Positions 1 through 6,075 of a DNA stretch of 8,167 nucleotides are shown here, piece by piece (position 1 is the first letter of the stretch; each line of letters opens with the position of its first letter). The notes beneath the pieces were generated by a model that had not been told where the DNA came from, ran no database searches, and worked only from the letters and a program-made list of their open reading frames with translations. The stretch spans positions 1 through 8,167 of the forward strand of contig RPPU01000176.1 of the NCBI GenBank assembly GCA_003819975.1. Direction: 5' to 3'. This DNA is from Desulfobacteraceae bacterium. GTDB lineage: Bacteria > Desulfobacterota > DSM-4660 > Desulfatiglandales > HGW-15. The position numbers were made by a program, and so were the translations under genes.

Positions 1-1057
1 GCCCGAGCAATGGACCAACCGCGTCGGCAGCCGTGACCCTCTGCTGCCCCTTTTTCAACGGGTTTTACCCCAAAGCCTGGTCAGGGCCGTTCTTGAAAAC
101 GACCCCTATCCGCTGCGGGCCATGTATGTGCATGCCTCCAATCCCCTTTTGACCTTCAACAACAGCTCTGCGGTTAGGCAAGCTTTGCAAAATCTGGACT
201 TTTTGTTGGTGACCGACCGGTTCATGACCCCCACCGCGGCCCTGGCCGATGTGGTTCTGCCTGCCGCCACTTATTTGGAATACGATAATATTGTGGCTCC
301 GCCCTATTATCCTATTGCCCGCATTCAGCAAAAGGCAATGGAATACGAAGACTGCCGGTCCGATTTTGAAATGATTAACGGCATTGCCCGGCGCTTGGGC
401 TTGGGATCCGATTTTTTTGAAAACATGGATGATTTCTTCAATTTGGTTTTGGAGCCGTCCGGGCTGACTTTCCGGGAATTTCGCGAACAAGGTATTCGGA
501 CGGGCGCTCGGCAAGCCCAAAAATATTTAAGCAAAGGTTTTGCTACGGCTTCCGGGAAGGTCGAACTCGATTCGGCCCGGCTCAAGGATTGGGGCTTTGA
601 CTCCTTACCGGTTTACCGCGAACCGCATGAAGCTTCCGCGGATGAATCGGATTTTACCCAATCCTATCCGCTGATTCTGACAACCCAAAAATCGCGGTTT
701 TTTCGCCATTCCGACGGCAGGCAGATCGAATCCTTAAGAGAGAAGCATTCCGATCCTCTGGTATGGGTCCATCCCGCTGCGGCTGAAAAACTCGCGATCC
801 GGGATGGTGATTGGGTCTATCTGGAGACTCCGCAAGGACGGATCAAACAAAAAGCGCGGTTCTCGGAAAAGATCGACCCGCGGGTGATCGCGGCCGACTT
901 CGGCTGGTGGTTTCCTGAAAAAGGTCCCGAGGATCTATTCAATTGGGCTGAAGCAAATCTGAATATCTTGACCCGTGCTGCGCCGCCGTTTAACGCGGAA
1001 ATGGGCTCTTCCCAATTCCGGGGCATTCCCTGCCGGATTTATAAAGCCGAAGAATAG
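1..1057 (+). CDS. Molybdopterin oxidoreductase (DMSO reductase superfamily), C-terminal part, 5' end missing
   Basis: The reading frame is open from base 2 to the TAG at 1055-1057 (351 codons), so the gene starts before the window. The ATG at 122 is internal. The first part contains a typical molybdopterin-fold segment: VHASNPL, then DRFMTPTAALADVVLPAATY, which matches the family's 'D..LTETA..ADVVLPA' stretch. The last third, from about ILTTQKSRFFRHS onward, is the molydop-binding beta-barrel domain, with HPAAAEKLAIRDGDWVYLETPQGR and a closing PPFNAEMGSSQFRGIPCRIY. Members bind bis-MGD and catalyse two-electron oxo-transfer, dehydrogenation or related reactions. The N-terminal 4Fe-4S motif and metal ligand are outside the window, so the substrate cannot be told. 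The HSDGRQIESLREKHSDPL and FGWWFPE stretches recall ferredoxin-linked anaerobic dehydrogenase and acetylene-hydratase-like members (memory, not searched). It converges on the HydS-like gene, separated by repeat element A, which starts 3 nt after its stop. Confidence 0.88.
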   Translation, partial: PEQWTNRVGSRDPLLPLFQRVLPQSLVRAVLENDPYPLRAMYVHASNPLLTFNNSSAVRQALQNLDFLLVTDRFMTPTAALADVVLPAATYLEYDNIVAPPYYPIARIQQKAMEYEDCRSDFEMINGIARRLGLGSDFFENMDDFFNLVLEPSGLTFREFREQGIRTGARQAQKYLSKGFATASGKVELDSARLKDWGFDSLPVYREPHEASADESDFTQSYPLILTTQKSRFFRHSDGRQIESLREKHSDPLVWVHPAAAEKLAIRDGDWVYLETPQGRIKQKARFSEKIDPRVIAADFGWWFPEKGPEDLFNWAEANLNILTRAAPPFNAEMGSSQFRGIPCRIYKAEE

Positions 1058-1098
1058 AAGATTCACCACAGAGGCACAGAGGACGCAGAGATTTATTC

Positions 1099-1159
1099 TT
1101 GATTTTTCAAACAGTTTTGTGAAGCTCAAAACTGTTGACTTGAGAGGAGAAAAAGTCAA
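1099..1159 (+). repeat. Complex hairpin module of element A
   Basis: The outer arms TTGATTTTTC (1099-1108) and GAAAAAGTCAA (1149-1159) pair with a one-base bulge. They enclose AACAGTTTT (1110-1118), a 9-nt loop and AAAACTGTT (1128-1136), then the motif TTGAGAGGA (1140-1148). Elements B and C carry the same inner hairpin, a 9-nt loop and the same motif, read on the minus strand, with different outer arms. AAACCAATC follows directly. Confidence 0.8.
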
Positions 1160-1278
1160 AACCAATCCTCTCTTTCAGACAAACGAAACAGAAGTTTGAT
1201 TCGTATGACCTCAACATCGTGCCGATCTTTGATCGACTTCATTGGTTTAAAATAAAACGAAATAATTGCACAGATTGG

Positions 1279-1313
1279 TTTTTGCTTTTGGCCCTCTCAG
1301 CCAAAAGCAAAAA
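1279..1313 (-). repeat. Simple hairpin module of element A
   Basis: A perfect 14-bp stem, TTTTTGCTTTTGGC (1279-1292) with its complement (1300-1313), encloses a 7-nt loop that reads CCTCTCA on plus and TGAGAGG on minus. On the minus strand the stem is followed by CCAATC, as in elements B and C, but the stem sequence differs from theirs. Confidence 0.85.
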
Positions 1314-1352
1314 ATATATCAATCTCTGTGTTCTCTGTGTCTCTGTGGTGAA

Positions 1353-2666
1353 TCAATCTTTCCTCTTCAGGTAGATCTCGCGCAGGCGGTCCAGGCGGTC
1401 TTTGGAATAAAAAACACAATCGCTTTTTTGCGCGTCTCCGGCGGCAATGTCTTTGGCTTGCGTCTTGCAATTCGGCGCGCCGCACAGACCGCAATTCAGC
1501 CCGGGCAAATCGGCCAAAACGGCTTCCGCTTCCTTGATACGCTTGATGCGTTCTTTCAAGTCACCCATATCGCCCTTGATGGATCGCGGCCGGATGGGCG
1601 CTTTGGCGTATAATTCCTTACCGGCAAACCGTCTGGCCACTTCTTCTTCAAGTCGCGGATCCGTTTCCGGAAGTTCCGCCATCAAGCGTTGCAGTTTGCT
1701 GCGGGTGATATAAAGATTATCCACGGTCAGGTTGCCGTTGATGCACCCCCCCCAACAAGCATAACACTCCAGAAAGTCCAGATTGCGCAATTTACCCTTT
1801 TCAATGTCGTCAAAAACCCGGATAATGTTTCTGAGACCGGTCAGGGACATATAGTTATAACCCTGAAGATTCCGGCGCTGGCCTTCGCTCATATCCCATT
1901 GGAATAGGTTCGCGCTGCGCAACAAATCCCTTGAAAGGGCCTTATGGTTGCTGATTTCCTTGTGGGATTGAGCGGCGGTCAAAATACCGTTATATACGTC
2001 CGCGATCCCGATGGCGCCGTCCAAATCACTCTTAACTCCTTCAGCCGGCTCGATGATCGAAATACTTTTGGCCTGGCAGGAGGTCACATAGATGGCGGCA
2101 ATTTCTTCCTTGGGGATCCCCAATTCCTTTGAGTATTTGCGTTTTAATTCGCGGCCGGCGAGCTCACGCGGCGGCTCGACGTGGATTAATTGTTCCACCC
2201 CGCCCGGATAGGCGACCTGGATCAAGCGCACAACCACCGGACAGGAACTGGATACCAGCGGCAGCCGGCCTTTCCAGGTCTGCATGTAATCGCGGATGGC
2301 CCGGTTGACCAGTTCGATCTCCTCCGCGATAATCCAGACCGCGTCAAAGCCCATGGCTTTGAGACCTTCCACAATATGCACCGGAGAGATGTTGGCCGGA
2401 AATTGGCCGAAAAGGACGGGTGACGGAACCGCCACTTTGTACTTGAACTTCCAAACTTCTTTCAAGGAACGGGTGGTGGCGGAAATGGCCCCGGTGGGAC
2501 AGACTTTTAAGCAGGAACCGCAATCGATGCAAAGCTCGGGTATAAGTTCGGCCTTGCCGCTGCGCACGCGGATGGCTTGAGTGGGACAAGAGCGCATGCA
2601 GGCCAGGTTGCCCGAACATTTTTCGCGATCGATTTTAAAGCTGTGGGTCCATTCATGCATTGGCAT
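1353..2666 (-). CDS. HydS-like sensory [FeFe]-hydrogenase homologue with C-terminal 4Fe-4S domain
   Basis: This 437-residue soluble protein has three parts. An N-terminal ferredoxin-like region has C17, C23 and C27-P for cluster one, and C46, C49, C52 and C56-P for cluster two. An H-cluster domain spans about residues 75-330. A C-terminal FeS domain has C392, C395, C400 and C417, exactly C-x2-C-x4-C-x16-C. The H-cluster motifs are modified: SSSCP (C142) instead of TSCCP, TSCQAK (C197, K200) instead of MPCxxK, and ECYACWGGC (C304, C308) instead of ExMxCxGGC. The four cluster cysteines and the lysine are kept, but the proton-relay cysteine is serine and both methionine positions are changed. 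This fits sensory group C/D enzymes better than catalytic group A. There is no PAS, kinase or phosphatase domain, which favours group D. It is last in a trio with an anti-sigma-like ATPase and a DRTGG protein, overlapping the ATPase gene by 14 nt, so a signalling role is inferred. The start is ATG 2666 or the in-frame ATG 2660; AGG lies 4 nt before the first. Confidence 0.88.
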   Translation of the reverse strand: MPMHEWTHSFKIDREKCSGNLACMRSCPTQAIRVRSGKAELIPELCIDCGSCLKVCPTGAISATTRSLKEVWKFKYKVAVPSPVLFGQFPANISPVHIVEGLKAMGFDAVWIIAEEIELVNRAIRDYMQTWKGRLPLVSSSCPVVVRLIQVAYPGGVEQLIHVEPPRELAGRELKRKYSKELGIPKEEIAAIYVTSCQAKSISIIEPAEGVKSDLDGAIGIADVYNGILTAAQSHKEISNHKALSRDLLRSANLFQWDMSEGQRRNLQGYNYMSLTGLRNIIRVFDDIEKGKLRNLDFLECYACWGGCINGNLTVDNLYITRSKLQRLMAELPETDPRLEEEVARRFAGKELYAKAPIRPRSIKGDMGDLKERIKRIKEAEAVLADLPGLNCGLCGAPNCKTQAKDIAAGDAQKSDCVFYSKDRLDRLREIYLKRKD

Positions 2667-3090
2667 TCAGCCTGATTCCGGCGGAAACCGTAGTCCCTTT
2701 TCCGACCCGGGATTCGATGTTTAAAAAATCCGAGTTCTTTTTAATGTTCGGCAAACCCATGCCGAACCCGAAACCCATTTCGCGCATTTCATCCGTCGCG
2801 GTCGAATAGCCTTCCTGCATGGCCTGCTGGATATCCGGAATGCCGGGGCCTTGATCCCGGATATCGATGCGGATATCTTCGTCCGTGATCACGAAATCCA
2901 TTTGTCCCCCATCGGCATACATCACCACGTTCATTTCCGCTTCAAAAGCCACCACCACCAGGCGGCGGATGATATCCGGCTCAAAATTGAGGCTTTTGAG
3001 CAAAGCCTTTATCTCCGTGGAATTCTCGCCGGCTTTGTCGAAATTGCGTGAAAAAATAGTGAATGTTTTTTTTAGCAGTTCCTCGACCAT
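2653..3090 (-). CDS. HATPase_c protein, anti-sigma factor (RsbW/SpoIIAB-like) type
   Basis: This 145-residue protein has the GHKL ATP-binding motifs of serine-kinase anti-sigma factors. The N-box is FEAEMN (E50, N54), the G1 box is DQGPGIP (D79 to P85), and the G2 glycines are GFGFGMGLPNI (G106 to I116). There is no histidine-kinase dimerisation domain, and the length is normal for RsbW/SpoIIAB proteins, which phosphorylate an anti-sigma antagonist or hold a sigma factor. No such partner gene is visible here. The ATG at 3090 is chosen because it follows the DRTGG gene's TAA by 2 nt and begins the family-like MVEELLKKTF; an upstream start would run 45 nt into that gene. AAAGG lies about 12 nt before it. 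Its end overlaps the HydS-like gene by 14 nt, indicating translational coupling. ATPases of this type recur beside HydS-like proteins in anaerobes, so it may carry the hydrogenase-like sensor's output. That role is inference. Confidence 0.88.
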   Translation of the reverse strand: MVEELLKKTFTIFSRNFDKAGENSTEIKALLKSLNFEPDIIRRLVVVAFEAEMNVVMYADGGQMDFVITDEDIRIDIRDQGPGIPDIQQAMQEGYSTATDEMREMGFGFGMGLPNIKKNSDFLNIESRVGKGTTVSAGIRLNANA

Positions 3091-3092
3091 GG

Positions 3093-3437
3093 TTACATAG
3101 CGCCTTTCAGGCCTTTCTCGCGCAACAGGCCGCACACATCGAACATTCCAAGACTGGTCGCCAAAACCGGTATTTTTTTCTGACGGGCCAGATCGACCGT
3201 CTTTTCATGGGGTCGCTTGTCGCGGATATAGACAATGGCCCGCACATCGGCGATATCCGCCGTGCGCACGGACTGAATATTGGTCAACCCGGTGATCATC
3301 AGGGCGCCGGGACTGTGAAATGCCAGGATCTCGCTCATACCATCCGAAGCCAGGACCGTGTTCACTTCCAGGCTCAAGTCCATTTCCGGGGTTAGGACCT
3401 CGCATTGCAGGATATTTTTGATCTCTTCCAATTTCAT
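3093..3437 (-). CDS. DRTGG-domain protein
   Basis: This small protein of 114 residues matches the DRTGG domain layout. It starts MKLEEIKNILQCEVLTPE, continues with the VLASDGMSEILAF strand-helix unit, has DVRAIVYIRDKRPHEKTVDLARQKKIPVL in pieces typical of the fold, and ends with the LATSLGMFDVCGLLREKG helix. DRTGG domains occur alone or joined to CBS and phosphotransacetylase-like domains; their ligand is not well defined. No transmembrane segment or cysteine cluster is seen. The ATG at 3437 is chosen over one at 3494: the extra 19 residues would start with SLCPLCLCGE, which is the translation of the CACAGAG repeat and not protein. No clear Shine-Dalgarno sequence is visible before 3437. It opens the trio with the ATPase (2 nt downstream) and the HydS-like gene; this trio recurs near hydrogenase genes, suggesting a sensing or adaptor role. 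Confidence 0.82.
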   Translation of the reverse strand: MKLEEIKNILQCEVLTPEMDLSLEVNTVLASDGMSEILAFHSPGALMITGLTNIQSVRTADIADVRAIVYIRDKRPHEKTVDLARQKKIPVLATSLGMFDVCGLLREKGLKGAM

Positions 3438-3500
3438 CGTTATGGACTGCTTTCTATATTCACCACAGAGGCACAGAGGGCACAGAGAGATCATTTTTCT

Positions 3501-3535
3501 TTTTTATTTTTCGTTGAGAGGACGAAAAATAAAAA
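3501..3535 (+). repeat. Simple hairpin module of element B
   Basis: A perfect 14-bp stem, TTTTTATTTTTCGT (3501-3514) with its complement (3522-3535), encloses the 7-nt loop TGAGAGG (3515-3521) and is followed by CCAATC. The stem differs in sequence from those of A and C, while loop size, loop sequence and tail are identical. Confidence 0.87.
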
Positions 3536-3578
3536 CCAATCTGCCATATAAATAAAAACAGATTTTCACTTGAGATTC

Positions 3579-3644
3579 TTTCTCCTTGCTGTCCTCTCAA
3601 CACAACAGTTTTATGGTTTTCAAAACTGTTTCAGCAAGGAGAAA
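3579..3644 (-). repeat. Complex hairpin module of element B
   Basis: The outer stem is a perfect 13 bp: TTTCTCCTTGCTG (3579-3591) with CAGCAAGGAGAAA (3632-3644). Within it are CCTCTCA (3593-3599) and the hairpin AACAGTTTT (3604-3612), a 9-nt loop and AAAACTGTT (3622-3630). The CCTCTCA segment is complementary to the simple-module loop at 3515-3521; the match extends to 11 nt, GTTGAGAGGAC with GTCCTCTCAAC. Confidence 0.87.
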
Positions 3645-3669
3645 AAAATTCATCTCTGTGATCTCTGTG

Positions 3670-3704
3670 CCACTGGAGTAATTTCAGTCTTATGAAATTA
3701 CGTC
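3670..3704. repeat. 35-nt palindromic segment inserted in the right terminus of element B
   Basis: In other complete termini the first and second CACAGAG units are separated by one base. Here they are separated by 35 nt that include a perfect inverted repeat, GTAATTTCA (3678-3686), a 6-nt loop and TGAAATTAC (3693-3701). The segment is absent from elements A and C. It may be a small separate palindromic insertion or a variant of the element. Confidence 0.65.
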
Positions 3705-3724
3705 CTCTGTGGTGAATCTTTTTT

Positions 3725-5122
3725 TCATTTACTACCTGAAAGCGCCGCGTGCATGGCTTTGGCCGCTTTGCGGCCGGCGCCCATGGCGCTGATCACCGTG
3801 GCTGCGCCCGTGACCACGTCGCCGCCGGCCCAGATCAGGTCGCGCGACGTTTTGCCGGTTTCTTCGTCCACTTCAATGTTGCCCTTTTTGCCGACTTTCA
3901 GTCCCGGCGTGGTCATGGGAATCAGGGGATTGGGACTGTTGCCGATGGCCACGATCACGGCGTCCGCCTTCATCCGAAACTCGGAACCCTTGATTTCTCT
4001 TGGACTGCGCCGACCCGAAGCGTCCGGCTCGCCCAATTCCATTTTAAGGCACTCGATCTCGGTCAACCAGCCCCGTTCGTCGCCGATCAAACGAATCGGC
4101 AAGGTCAGGTAGTCGAAGATCACGCCTTCTTCTTCGGCGTTTTCCGCTTCTTCGGCTCTGGCCGGCAGCTCTTCCTTGCTGCGGCGATAGACGATATGCG
4201 ATTCGTCCGCTCCGAGCCGCAGAGCCGTGCGGGCCGAATCCATGGCCACATTGCCGCCGCCGAAAACGAACACGCGGCCCGGCCGTTTCATGGGCGTGTC
4301 ATGGGCCGGAAAGCGGTAACCTTTCATCAGATTGCAACGCGTTAAATACTCGTTGGCCGAGTAGACGCCGTTGAGGTTTTCGCCCGGAATGCCCATAAAC
4401 CACGGCAAGCCCGCGCCGGCGCCGACAAAAACGCCGTTAAATTCTTCCAGAATACTGCTGATCGTGCGGGTCTTGCCCACGATGTAGTCCAGGTAAACCT
4501 TAACGCCCAGGCTTTTGACATAATCGACTTCGCGCTTGACGATCGCTTTGGGTAAACGAAATTCAGGGATGCCGTAGGTCAATACGCCGCCGGCCGCGTG
4601 CAGGGCTTCAAACATCGTAATCTCATAGCCGAGCAAAGCCAAGTCATTGGCCACGGTAATGCCGGCCGGACCGGTGCCCACAATGGCGATCTTCATGCCG
4701 TTCAAGGCGGCCATGGCCGGCTTTTCGCTTTTGCCCTCGGTCGCTTCGTAATCGGCTAAAAAACGTTCGAGACGGCCGATGGAAACCGATTCGCCCTTTT
4801 TGCCCAAAATGCATCTGTGCTCGCATTGTTCTTCCTGCGGGCAAACCCAGCCGCAGACCGCGGGCAAAGCATTGGTCTCTTTGATTTTCTTGATACCGGC
4901 GCTGAAATCGCCTTCCGCGATGCAATGGATGAATTCCGGGATTTTGACCCCGACCGGGCAACCTTGGCTGCATTGCGGTTTTTTGCAATTCAGGCAGCGG
5001 CCGGCTTCGGCCCGCGCCAATTCTTCGGTGTAACCCAGGGCCACTTCATCGAAATTCTTGATGCGTTCAAACGGTTCCTGCTTCGGCATGGGCCGACTTT
5101 TCAGATCGAGTTCTTTAGCCAA
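3725..5122 (-). CDS. nfnB: NfnB: NADPH-binding subunit of NADH-dependent reduced ferredoxin:NADP+ oxidoreductase (GltD-like)
   Basis: This 465-residue subunit carries FAD, binds NADP(H) and has two iron-sulfur clusters. The cysteine sets are C43-x2-C46-x4-C51-x3-C55-P and C90-x3-C94-x5-C100-x3-C104. The FAD motif is GTGPAG (149-154), the NADP Rossmann motif is GGGNVA (288-293), and the C-terminal FAD contact is WAGGDVVTGAATV. Homologues form NfnAB, a cytoplasmic complex coupling ferredoxin and NADH oxidation to NADP+ reduction by electron bifurcation. The same fold serves as the glutamate synthase small subunit, but no large subunit is here, and the nfnA neighbour favours Nfn or a sulfide dehydrogenase (SudAB)-type enzyme. 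The TTG at 5122 is chosen because AAGGAGG lies 8 nt before it and the protein then begins MAKELDLKSRPMPKQEP, a family-like start. The TTG at 5143 has no such site. Confidence 0.93.
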   Translation of the reverse strand: MAKELDLKSRPMPKQEPFERIKNFDEVALGYTEELARAEAGRCLNCKKPQCSQGCPVGVKIPEFIHCIAEGDFSAGIKKIKETNALPAVCGWVCPQEEQCEHRCILGKKGESVSIGRLERFLADYEATEGKSEKPAMAALNGMKIAIVGTGPAGITVANDLALLGYEITMFEALHAAGGVLTYGIPEFRLPKAIVKREVDYVKSLGVKVYLDYIVGKTRTISSILEEFNGVFVGAGAGLPWFMGIPGENLNGVYSANEYLTRCNLMKGYRFPAHDTPMKRPGRVFVFGGGNVAMDSARTALRLGADESHIVYRRSKEELPARAEEAENAEEEGVIFDYLTLPIRLIGDERGWLTEIECLKMELGEPDASGRRSPREIKGSEFRMKADAVIVAIGNSPNPLIPMTTPGLKVGKKGNIEVDEETGKTSRDLIWAGGDVVTGAATVISAMGAGRKAAKAMHAALSGSK

Positions 5123-5130
5123 TGTTTTTT

Positions 5131-5137
5131 CCTCCTT
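5131..5137 (-). promoter_or_regulatory. Ribosome binding site deciding the nfnB start
   Basis: A strong Shine-Dalgarno sequence, AAGGAGG on the minus strand, stands 8 nt before TTG 5122. It would lie inside the coding region if translation started at the TTG at 5143, so it supports the shorter protein with an unusual TTG start. Confidence 0.8.
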
Positions 5138-5210
5138 AACCAATCGCTCTTCACTAACACGTGCGGGTATTTTAAAGTCCTGACCGCAACCGACTTTGCA
5201 AAGATCTTCT

Positions 5211-5242
5211 ATATTTTTTTCCTTGTTTCAAGGAAAAAATAT
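5211..5242 (-). other. AT-rich hairpin at the nfnA stop, in the nfnA-nfnB gap
   Basis: A near-perfect inverted repeat has arms 5211-5225 and 5229-5242, CCTTG pairing with CAAGG flanked by T and A runs, and a 3-nt loop. It overlaps the nfnA TAA by one base and lies in the 119-nt gap before nfnB. No T-run follows the stem in the direction of transcription, so it is not a standard intrinsic terminator. It could slow or process the transcript and set the subunit ratio. It is unrelated to elements A-C. Nothing else convincing besides the nfnB ribosome site is seen in the gap. Confidence 0.5.
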
Positions 5243-6075
5243 TAGAAGTGCGAAGCGCAACCGCTCTTGCGCAGCGGATGAACTTCTTCAGGGTTATAAG
5301 TGCGCCGTCGATTGAGAAACTCCTGCCAATCGACTTCATGGCCGTCGAAATCCGGGCCGTCCACGCAGGCGAACTTGGTCGTGCCGGCCACGGTCAGGCG
5401 GCAGACGCCGCACATGCCGGTTCCGTCGATCATGATCGGGTTCATGTTCACCATGGTTTTGATGCCCATGGGCCGGGTCATTTCCGACACTTTCATCATC
5501 TGAAAAGTACAGCCGTTCACGATGATCCGGTCCGGTTTGATCTTTTCCAGGGTCAAAATCTCGGACAAACGCGTCAAATGGCCTTTATAACCATTGGTGC
5601 CGTCGCGGGTGATCTCCAATACGCGATCCGTGACCTTTTTATAGCGCTCCTGCCAGTAAAGCAGATACGCGCTGCGTGCTTCGAGCAACACGTAAACCGC
5701 ATTGCCTTTTTCCTTCAAAGCCCGGGCAATGGGATAAACGCTGCCGATGCCGTAACAGCCGCCGATGCAAAGCACCGTGCCGTAGTTTTCTATCTCCGTT
5801 TCCCGGCCGAGGGGCCCCGCAAAAGTCGGAATGGTGTCGCCCGGTTTGAGCCGCGCCAGTTTGGCCGTGGAAGCGCCTACTTGCATAAAAATGACCGTGA
5901 CCGTTCCGGCTTCCCGGTTCCAGTCCGCGACCGAAAGCGGCACGCGCTCGCCGTTCTCATCCGGCCGGACGATCACGAAATTTCCCGGTTGAACCGATCG
6001 GGCCACATCCGGCGCTTCCACCACGAATTCGTGCAAATTCGGCACGATCATCCGGCGTTCAATGACTTTGTACAT
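5242..6075 (-). CDS. nfnA: NfnA: NADH-binding flavin and 2Fe-2S subunit of the Nfn (SudB-type) oxidoreductase
   Basis: This 277-residue protein has the layout of the ferredoxin-NADP reductase-like small subunit. A beta-barrel FAD domain carries RVPLSVAD (44-51) and the stretch KPGDTIPTFAGPLG (77-90). The nucleotide-binding part contains GGCYGIGSVYPIARAL (105-120). A C-terminal 2Fe-2S site has C222, C225 and C237 with D217 five residues before the first cysteine (IDGTGMCGVC). I recall that Thermotoga NfnA uses an aspartate and three cysteines for this cluster, and the pattern here agrees. With NfnB it should bind NADH and FAD and take part in flavin-based bifurcation in the cytoplasm. The ATG at 6075 follows GAGAGGAAG closely. 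The nfnB gene follows after 119 nt, so the two are probably one transcript. Element C lies 58 nt upstream. A sulfide dehydrogenase (SudB) role cannot be excluded by sequence alone. Confidence 0.92.
   Translation of the reverse strand: MYKVIERRMIVPNLHEFVVEAPDVARSVQPGNFVIVRPDENGERVPLSVADWNREAGTVTVIFMQVGASTAKLARLKPGDTIPTFAGPLGRETEIENYGTVLCIGGCYGIGSVYPIARALKEKGNAVYVLLEARSAYLLYWQERYKKVTDRVLEITRDGTNGYKGHLTRLSEILTLEKIKPDRIIVNGCTFQMMKVSEMTRPMGIKTMVNMNPIMIDGTGMCGVCRLTVAGTTKFACVDGPDFDGHEVDWQEFLNRRRTYNPEEVHPLRKSGCASHF

Larger units (their letters stand above)
1061..1353 (+). repeat. Structured intergenic repeat element A (CACAGAG termini, two hairpin modules)
   Basis: The element fills the convergent gap. 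Its termini, 1061-1093 and 1321-1353, are 33-nt inverted repeats with 30 of 33 positions matching; all three differences are G/A. Each terminus is three CACAGAG-type heptamers behind ATTCAC. Inside, reading plus, come a complex module (1099-1159) and then a simple hairpin (1279-1313). The spacer at 1167-1270 shows only a short CGATC/GATCG hairpin. On the plus strand the order is complex then simple, opposite to elements B and C, but all three agree relative to the gene they follow. The right end reaches the stop codon of the HydS-like gene and shares base 1353 with it. No convincing target duplication is visible; at most AT flanks TCACC...GGTGA on both sides, which may be part of the repeat. 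No transposase is encoded. Confidence 0.9.
3458..3717 (-). repeat. Structured intergenic repeat element B (CACAGAG termini, two hairpin modules)
   Basis: The left terminus, from 3458 to about 3490, has three CACAGAG heptamers. The right terminus (3654-3717) has three too, but a 35-nt segment (3670-3704) separates the outermost from the other two. Between them lie the simple hairpin (3501-3535), CCAATC, an AT-rich spacer (3542-3578) and the complex module (3579-3644). The order is opposite to element A on the plus strand but the same relative to the preceding gene: reading minus, the element starts 7 nt after the nfnB stop with the complex module first. Its other end is 20 nt from the DRTGG start codon. 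No coding sequence is present. Confidence 0.9.

Noticed and set aside
1061..1353. CRISPR array or transposon with its own transposase
   Set aside because: The heptamers are too short and have 1-2 nt spacing, with no repeat-spacer pattern, and no transposase frame is in any element.
975..1613. Possible small genes at 975-1199, 1266-1613 and 1297-1494
   Set aside because: They translate the CACAGAG termini (peptides such as TTEAQRTQR, LCSLCLCGE and HRDTENTE) or run antisense into the HydS-like gene. They have no family features.
3093..3494. Longer DRTGG protein starting at 3494
   Set aside because: The extra 19 residues are repeat translation (SLCPLCLCGE); the family-like N-terminus begins at ATG 3437.
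3358..3555. Plus-strand open frame with PQRHRGHRE
   Set aside because: It is antisense to the DRTGG gene and then translates the left terminus of element B.
3579..3644. Standard intrinsic terminators in the elements
   Set aside because: The stems are long, but their arms are A/T-rich at the base and no T-run follows a GC-rich stem. Termination is possible but does not follow from the sequence.
3749..4345. 198-codon plus-strand open frame opposite nfnB
   Set aside because: Antisense shadow of a clear GltD-like gene, with no motif of its own.
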